From Purshia tridentata (lineage: Eukaryota; Streptophyta; Magnoliopsida; Rosales; Rosaceae), in contig QANT01006823.1 of the NCBI GenBank assembly GCA_003254885.1, forward strand, positions 1 to 20,388: a stretch of DNA of 20,388 nt, read 5' to 3'. A model generated the notes under the pieces. It was not told the origin of the DNA and made no database searches. It worked only from the letters and a program-made list of their open reading frames with translations. This document shows, piece by piece, positions 16,501 to 20,388 of this stretch. Position 1 is the stretch's first letter. The number at the start of each line of letters is the position of its first letter. The position numbers and the translations under genes were made by a program.

Positions 16501-18758
16501 TATTAATTATGTTTTGCATTTCATCTTTTGTTTTTGTTTTTTTTAAAACACAAAAAGTCCTGTAGGATAGTTATGTTTAATTATGTTTCTAATTTTCTTG
16601 ATTAGGTTTTATAGATGACTTATGGTATTGTTTTTTTTTTAAACACAAAAAGTCCTGTAGGATAGTTATGTTTAATTATGTTTCTTATTTTCTTGATTAG
16701 GTTTTATAGATGACTTATGGTTGGAGAGGCATTTTAGCATTCTCTGAGAAGTTAAAATTTGATGATCTATGTTTAAGGGTCAAAATGCATTGATACATTT
16801 GACTTCTCTGTAGTATAGGCATAAATCATATCCTAAGAAAATTAAATCATTTTGCAATACTGTAATTTGCAATGTGAAACAAAACCTTTTAGATTTAGGC
16901 TCTTGTGTGAATCGAAAATAAAAAAATAAAAATTAGGCTGTGTGTATTGCTTTTTAACATGCTTGTGCTCTTCTTTTTTAAAGGCACCCAACTAAGTGTT
17001 TGGTTATTTTCGACCAAGGTACTCATGCTTGTGTTTTCGTTCTTTCCTGACTTGGGCGCTTGATAAAAGCATTTAAGATATGCTTGTTGAAAGATAATTC
17101 TGCCTTTTTTTTCTCACTAGATATATTTATCCTCAATTCTTTCATAATATATCAGAATCATCTTGCCTATCTTATTTGGTAATTTTCTTTTTATTTTTAC
17201 AGCATTTCACTGAAACATTTACCAAACACTCCTACAAATGTTTCTGCCAATTTTTATATCATATTATTAAACACTTGTTCTCTCCCTCCCTCCTTCACTC
17301 CCTCCCTCCTTTCGGTTGATACCAAACACTTATTCAATGAAACTTTTTTAGAAGTTTTTTTTTTCTTCAGTAGCTTTTTGAAAGTCATAATAGTCCTAAA
17401 TAGATCCTTAATATGGGACTGTTGACCATGCGATGGCGAAATTTCACTTTTGGTCCTTGTAGTTGGGGCCAAGTTTCACTTTGGTCCCTGTTTGTTATTC
17501 TGATTTTGGTCCAATTGATTTGTTAAATTCGTCATTGGATCCCTAACAGTTTGCAGGTGCATAACCAAAATTGCAATAATTTGTAAATTACATGATCAAA
17601 AGCGGAATGAATTTGATGATTTAATGTGCGAAATTGTAATGATTTGTAAAGTACAAGATCAAAATCATAACATTTGAAACTACTGGGACCAAAACTGAAA
17701 TTTAGCCACCATGTGATCATATAACCTGCTAACTTTTTTTACATTTGACATTGAATCTTGAAGACCTTTGCTATATGGCTTTGGTTGGGAAGGTGTTTCT
17801 GTGCTTAGACATATGTTCTATTGTTTTCTTTGTGTGGAACTTGTTTATTTTTCTTTGTATTTGGTTCATTCACTTAGAAGTTCGCTATCGCATACCTCTG
17901 ATCTTTTTATATCTTGCTTTGTTTGTCAGATTACTGACTTGCTTGTTAATATCACAAAGCATGTCCTGAAGCCAAAGCATCAGGTACTGACTGAAAGACA
18001 GAAACAAAAACTCCTAAAAAAGTACAACATAGAAGAAAAGCAGGTTAGTTTATTAACTCTCATTTGCACACACAACACATGCAATTGCATTGTATTCCAA
18101 GTGTCCATATATCGAGGGAATTCTCTAAAGCGTTTGTGATTAGAGTGGCCACTCTCATTCTATTTCTCACTTTAGGCACTTGAGCAGAGATCCCAATTCC
18201 TAAATTGCAATCCCAAGAAACTGATAATACCCTTGGTACCCTTTCATTATGTAGAGAAAACTTGAAAAATAAACTGGTCTCCTCCCATTCTAAAGAAACT
18301 CTGATAGTCTTGCCTCATGTTTCCCAAATTGCTCCTTTATCTCCAAGTTTTGGTCAACTAGCACAGTCTTCTCCTTCTCTCCCATCCAGGATTTAAGATC
18401 ATACGAGTCCTTGATGGGAGAGAGTATGACTGTCCCATTATGAAGAATCTCCTTCATATGTCTTTGAAGTGCTTTTGGTATGATAAGAGTATAAAATGTT
18501 GTATTCTTGTTTATGATACTGTATATTACTACATTATCATTAAATTTCACGTATGTGGTTGGTCGGCTTTTTACTGTTAACTAAACTGGTATATGGCCAC
18601 TATTTTAATTTCAACATGTGTTCTTTCTGTAGCTTCCCCGACTGTTACGAAGCGATGCAATTGCACAGTACTATGGACTAGAGAGGGGGCAGGTGGTGAA
18701 AGTTACATATACTGGTGATATTACCGAGTCACATGTTACATACCGTTGCGTCTGGTGA
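13307..18758 (+). CDS. NRPE5A: RNA polymerase V subunit 5A (RPB5-like), four exons
   Basis: Joining exons 13307-13585, 16311-16487, 17930-18043 and 18633-18758 gives an uninterrupted 231-residue protein. All three introns are GT-AG and phase 0. It matches the plant RPB5 family. The N-terminal jaw part (about 30-150) has [18 protein letters not shown], the DFRALHG segment, an IVKVNAIRG segment and PFKVEIFQ. The C-terminal assembly domain (about 153-231) has [29 protein letters not shown] and the end [13 protein letters not shown] ([11 protein letters not shown]). From memory, the RCVW ending and the [11 protein letters not shown] segment match Arabidopsis NRPE5 (At3g57080, 222 residues) rather than the Pol II/I/III subunit NRPB5. 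This subunit is specific to Pol V, which makes the scaffold RNAs of RNA-directed DNA methylation in the nucleus. The start at 13307 gives the expected length, and the frame stays open upstream to an ATG at 13100. Introns 1 (2.7 kb) and 2 (1.4 kb) are long and repeat-loaded. The gene lies 3.2 kb after the glutaredoxin-like gene on the same strand. Confidence 0.93.
13586..16310 (+). other. NRPE5A intron 1 (2725 bp)
   Basis: A long phase-0 intron with donor GTAAGT and acceptor TTGCAG. The reading frame of exon 1 stays open for 54 codons into it and stops at 13745-13747, so a retained intron would give a truncated protein. It contains a possible decayed MITE (14804-15122) with a foldback at 15059-15087. 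An open frame at 15250-15486 shows no recognisable domain. I see no independent gene in it. Confidence 0.85.
14804..15122. mobile_element. Possible decayed MITE inside NRPE5A intron 1
   Basis: CTAAGGGCTCTTTC at 14804 and the reverse complement of the right end (CTAAGGCCCTCTTTG, 15108-15122) look like short terminal inverted repeats with an indel. Inside are smaller foldbacks: ATTCCAT/ATGGAAT (about 14926-14946) and GGAATGGGAA/TTCCCATTCC (15059-15068, 15078-15087). I found no clean target duplication, so this is tentative. Confidence 0.35.
16311..16487 (+). CDS. NRPE5A: NRPE5A exon 2 (residues 94-152)
   Basis: The acceptor TTGCAG ends at 16310 and the donor GTTCGT starts at 16488. The exon has 59 whole codons from ILVIYCGPG to FKVEIFQ, completing the jaw domain. 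Confidence 0.93.
16536..16725. repeat. Tandem duplication, two copies of 95 bp, in NRPE5A intron 2
   Basis: The block holding AGTCCTGTAGGATAG (16556) and ending GACTTATGG (about 16617-16625) recurs with a constant 95-bp offset (16651; 16712-16720). I see one clear substitution (TTTCTAATTT versus TTTCTTATTT) plus differences in the T-run at the junction. This is a recent local duplication; copy boundaries are uncertain by a few bases. Confidence 0.92.
17425..17717. mobile_element. Mutator-type MITE with 10-bp target duplication, in NRPE5A intron 2
   Basis: The element spans 17435-17707 (273 bp). The left end GGCGAAATTTCACTTTTGG and the reverse complement of the right end GGCTAAATTTCAGTTTTGG form terminal inverted repeats of about 30 bp with roughly four mismatches. 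It is flanked by ACCATGCGAT (17425-17434) and ACCATGTGAT (17708-17717), a 10-bp target duplication with one mismatch. A duplication of 9-11 bp is typical of Mutator-like elements. There is no transposase. A loose internal direct repeat with a 63-bp period (ATTGCAATAATTTG at 17570, ATTGTAATGATTTG at 17633) is present. Confidence 0.8.
17930..18043 (+). CDS. NRPE5A: NRPE5A exon 3 (residues 153-190)
   Basis: The acceptor TTGTCAG ends at 17929 and the donor GTTAGT starts at 18044. The exon has 38 whole codons from [11 protein letters not shown] to IEEKQ, the first half of the RPB5 C-terminal domain. Confidence 0.93.
18044..18632 (+). other. NRPE5A intron 3 (589 bp)
   Basis: A phase-0 intron with donor GTTAGT and acceptor TCTGTAG. 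The frame from exon 3 stays open for 31 codons and stops at 18137-18139. The short open frames inside on both strands (18205-18396, 18290-18550) show no recognisable domain. Confidence 0.85.
18633..18758 (+). CDS. NRPE5A: NRPE5A exon 4 (residues 191-231 and stop)
   Basis: The acceptor TCTGTAG ends at 18632. The exon encodes [16 protein letters not shown] and the terminal RCVW, then TGA at 18756-18758. It is the second half of the RPB5 C-terminal domain that anchors the subunit to the polymerase core. Confidence 0.93.
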   Translation, partial: LPRLLRSDAIAQYYGLERGQVVKVTYTGDITESHVTYRCVW

Positions 18759-18785
18759 TGTCTCTCTTCTGGATGTACCTTTACT

Positions 18786-19100
18786 TTTTGGCCTCGTTTA
18801 ATTGTCAGGATTGGATTAAAAAAGATAAATGCCAAATTTATGTGTATTTGAAGAAGAAATTTATAATTTGAAGGAATTGTATGAGAATAAGATGGATAAA
18901 TTATGAGGAAAATTTATTCTATGCAATCCCCTCAAAATGATTGGGATTAGCAAAGATAATATTTTCTTTATAGCTAAGCCATTTTCTTTTCATCTTCTTG
19001 CTTCAAGTTAGAAAACATTCTCTATCTTCTATCTTAAATGCACATAAATCTTTGTCATTATCCTTTCCAATCCAATCCTAGATACCAAACGAGGCTTTTG
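18786..19100. mobile_element. 305-bp terminal-inverted-repeat MITE directly after the NRPE5A stop codon
   Basis: The element spans 18791-19095. The left end GCCTCGTTTAATTGTCAGGA and the reverse complement of the right end GCCTCGTTTGGTATCTAGGA share about 22 of the first 27 bases. Weaker pairing (ATTTATGTGTATTT with ATTTATGTGCATTT) continues inward for some 70 bp, so it is a long foldback. TTTTG flanks both sides (18786-18790, 19096-19100), a possible 5-bp target duplication. The superfamily is left open. It begins 32 bp after the stop codon, so the 3' UTR of NRPE5A very likely runs into it. Confidence 0.75.
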
Positions 19101-19328
19101 TATCTTATCCTCTTGGTAATAACACCTCTCTAGTTTCTAGTATATGATGTCTGATGTATCTGCAACTTGGAGGAACCACCTTTTTGTTATTATTATTGTT
19201 TTTCCTTGTTTCGGTGTTACCTGGATGAATGCTGTAGTTAAGATTCTGGTGGTTGCTTTTTTACTGGTCACATTGTCTATTCTCTAGTGAATTCCTCCAA
19301 ACTCGGACTTGGGAACATCAATCTTTTC
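19101..19328. other. Intergenic DNA without a supported feature
   Basis: Ordinary AT-rich sequence between the MITE and the hAT-like fragment. I see nothing here that can be named. Confidence 0.5.
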
Positions 19329-19560
19329 TAGAGGTGTAAATTGTTCCATGCCGTCACGGCACGGCCTCAACCGGGCCTGGCACAAGCACCGGCAAGGTTG
19401 CGTTGTGCCAAACCCGTATTGCCAAGCCATGCTGAGATCAGGTATTCTTAGCTATGGGTCTGCCTCCAATCTGTTGTGTTTAGCCCTATAGGTTGACCCT
19501 GCCCGACCCGATTATTAAATGGATCAGCCTGTTTGATTCTAATGGGCTGAAGGAATTCCT
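19329..19560 (+). mobile_element. hAT-like element fragment
   Basis: TAGAGGTGTAAATTG (19329) resembles the start of plant hAT elements (TAGAGGTGT or TAGGGGTGT, then AAA). It is followed by GGCACGGC-, GGGCCTGGC- and CCGACCCG-type words typical of a widespread plant repeat. No matching end (ACACCTCTA) is seen downstream, so it is truncated or diverged. The 60-codon frame at 19309-19491 is low-complexity repeat sequence. Confidence 0.5.
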
Positions 19561-19759
19561 TTAATTTTCTTTCAGCATTTTAGAGGGAAAGAGGAATATT
19601 TTTCTCTCCTGGGTTTTCTTTCTTTCCTCTTTTTAAACCCAAACAAAAAGAAAATAATAATATTAATAATACTGAATACCCATGTCATATCTTCTGTTTA
19701 TAGATCATGAAATTTATTTATATCCAATTAAATATCCTTTGTTTGCAACCAAGGAATGT

Positions 19760-19904
19760 AATTTCGATAATTTCGGCGAAATTTTCGTTTTTTGGAGGGT
19801 CCGAAACGAAATGCCGATTTCAAGTTATTTTCGTCAAAATTTCGACGATTTCGTCGAAATTTCGGAAAATTTCGGCGAAATTCCGAAATTTCGGCGAAAT
19901 TTCG
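19760..19904. repeat. Cluster of palindromic TTTCGGCGAAA units
   Basis: TTTCGGCGAAA occurs at about 19771, 19870-19880 and 19889-19899, among many ATTTCG and CCGAAAT variants. A perfect 12-bp foldback, AAATTTCGACGA-TT-TCGTCGAAATTT, spans 19837-19862. The tract is CpG-rich within AT-rich DNA. The several open frames here (Phe/Arg/Lys/Glu-rich) result from the repeat, not from genes. Confidence 0.85.
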
Positions 19905-20388
19905 TTCAAGCCCTAAAAATAAAAAACAAAATCACACAAAATTGACACTTCAAACATTAGGGGAATGGAAGCCCACGGTGAGGGAAGAAAAACCCACCAA
20001 AAACATGGGTGATCGGAGCTTATTGGCGGCCGGAATTAGCAAAAAGAGCCGACGGGAGGATGTCCGATTTGTCGCATAGGGAGGCCGGCCGGGCTAGGTG
20101 ACGGGTGGGTTGTGTTGGCGCCGGCTTGGGGAGTAGATTGGTGGCCTTGGATTGCAAGGAGGTGGCTGGCAATAATAAGTCATGGCTGGGCAGTGAGGAG
20201 CACGGGAGAACAGAAGAACAAATAGAAAGAGAAGAGGAAGAAGTTCAGGAGGAAAAGAAAAAGGAGAGAAGAAAGAGGAAAAAAAAAAAAAAGGGATGGG
20301 CTTGCTGCCCACGTGCAGAGAAAAGGGAGAGAGTGGGACATTAATATTAATGGCTTGTTGTCATGCTAATCAGCACACATGCATGCAT
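19905..20388. other. GC- and GA-rich repeat-like tail, no supported gene
   Basis: The sequence turns GC-rich (GGCCGGCCGGGC near 20081-20092), then GA-rich (about 20210-20335) with a poly-A run at about 20280-20292. The frames at 20105-20344 (+) and 20094-20312 (-) are low-complexity Glu/Lys/Arg or Phe/Pro/Leu-rich. The combination resembles the GA-rich fragment at the start of the window and suggests another transposon end, but no termini can be defined. Confidence 0.4.

Larger units (their letters stand above)
16488..17929 (+). other. NRPE5A intron 2 (1442 bp)
   Basis: A phase-0 intron with donor GTTCGT and acceptor TTGTCAG. It carries a 95-bp tandem duplication near its start, a CT-rich TCCC-repeat tract at about 17279-17312 and a Mutator-type MITE in its second half. 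Confidence 0.85.

Noticed and set aside
18205..18550. Open frames on both strands inside NRPE5A intron 3
   Set aside because: Short, overlapping on opposite strands and without recognisable protein features.
13587..18632. Possibility that NRPE5A is a pseudogene because its introns are long and full of repeats
   Set aside because: All splice sites are consensus, all introns are phase 0, and the joined frame is intact to the conserved RCVW end.
19760..19904. TTTCGGCGAAA units as an array of E2F binding sites
   Set aside because: The E2F core needs a TTTSSCGC-type sequence; TTTCGGCG does not fit it.
19682..20079. Three overlapping open frames rich in Phe, Arg, Lys and Glu
   Set aside because: They result from the TTTCGGCGAAA repeat, which lacks stop codons in several frames.
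20094..20344. Opposing Glu/Lys/Arg-rich and Phe/Pro-rich frames
   Set aside because: Low-complexity translation of a GA-rich tract.
1..20388. LTR retrotransposon, tRNA or rRNA genes
   Set aside because: I found no paired long direct repeats with TG...CA ends, no reverse transcriptase motif and no tRNA-like or rRNA-like stretch.

Overview
The window looks like nuclear DNA of a eudicot plant, probably woody. It is AT-rich, its genes are well spaced and carry GT-AG introns and plant-type start contexts, and it is full of small non-autonomous plant DNA transposons. The species cannot be fixed from the sequence. One N lies in a poly-A run at 12033, which fits a draft assembly.

Two genes are well supported, both on the + strand. 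The first (8863-10101, intronless) encodes a 412-residue glutaredoxin-like protein. It has a lipidation-type N-terminus (MGCSASK), a disordered Ser/Pro-rich half, a glutaredoxin fold without the CxxC active site, and four C-terminal CxxC pairs. The second (13307-18758, four exons, all introns phase 0, 231 residues) encodes the RPB5-like fifth subunit of RNA polymerase V, NRPE5A, which works in RNA-directed DNA methylation. As I recall the Arabidopsis gene order, a glutaredoxin gene and an NRPE5-type gene are adjacent there as well (At3g57070/At3g57080, and the duplicated pair At2g41330/At2g41340). The pair therefore looks like old microsynteny. A third, tentative gene (1262-1408) would encode a 48-residue protein with one hydrophobic segment. 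An exon-like open segment at 3543-3720 could not be identified.

Layout. 1-340 is a repeat-like fragment. 340-1030 holds a 123-bp tandem duplication and a 110-bp foldback just upstream of the small ORF. 1410-8540 is mostly featureless AT-rich intergenic DNA with microsatellites, a 96-bp tandem duplication and the exon-like island. 8545-10370 is the glutaredoxin-like gene with a CT-rich leader and a poly(A) signal. 10371-13060 carries a Helitron-type terminus (11257), a possible CACTA remnant and a compact complete Helitron (12627-12880). 13307-18758 is NRPE5A; its intron 2 holds a 95-bp tandem duplication and a Mutator-type MITE with a 10-bp target duplication. A 305-bp terminal-inverted-repeat element begins 32 bp after the NRPE5A stop codon. 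19100-20388 is repeat-derived: a hAT-like start, a cluster of TTTCGGCGAAA palindromes and a GA-rich tail.

I do not see a new multi-gene system. The most interesting aspect is that a gene of the transposon-silencing machinery is itself packed with small transposons in an intron and at its 3' end. The small 48-residue ORF and its upstream foldback come next.
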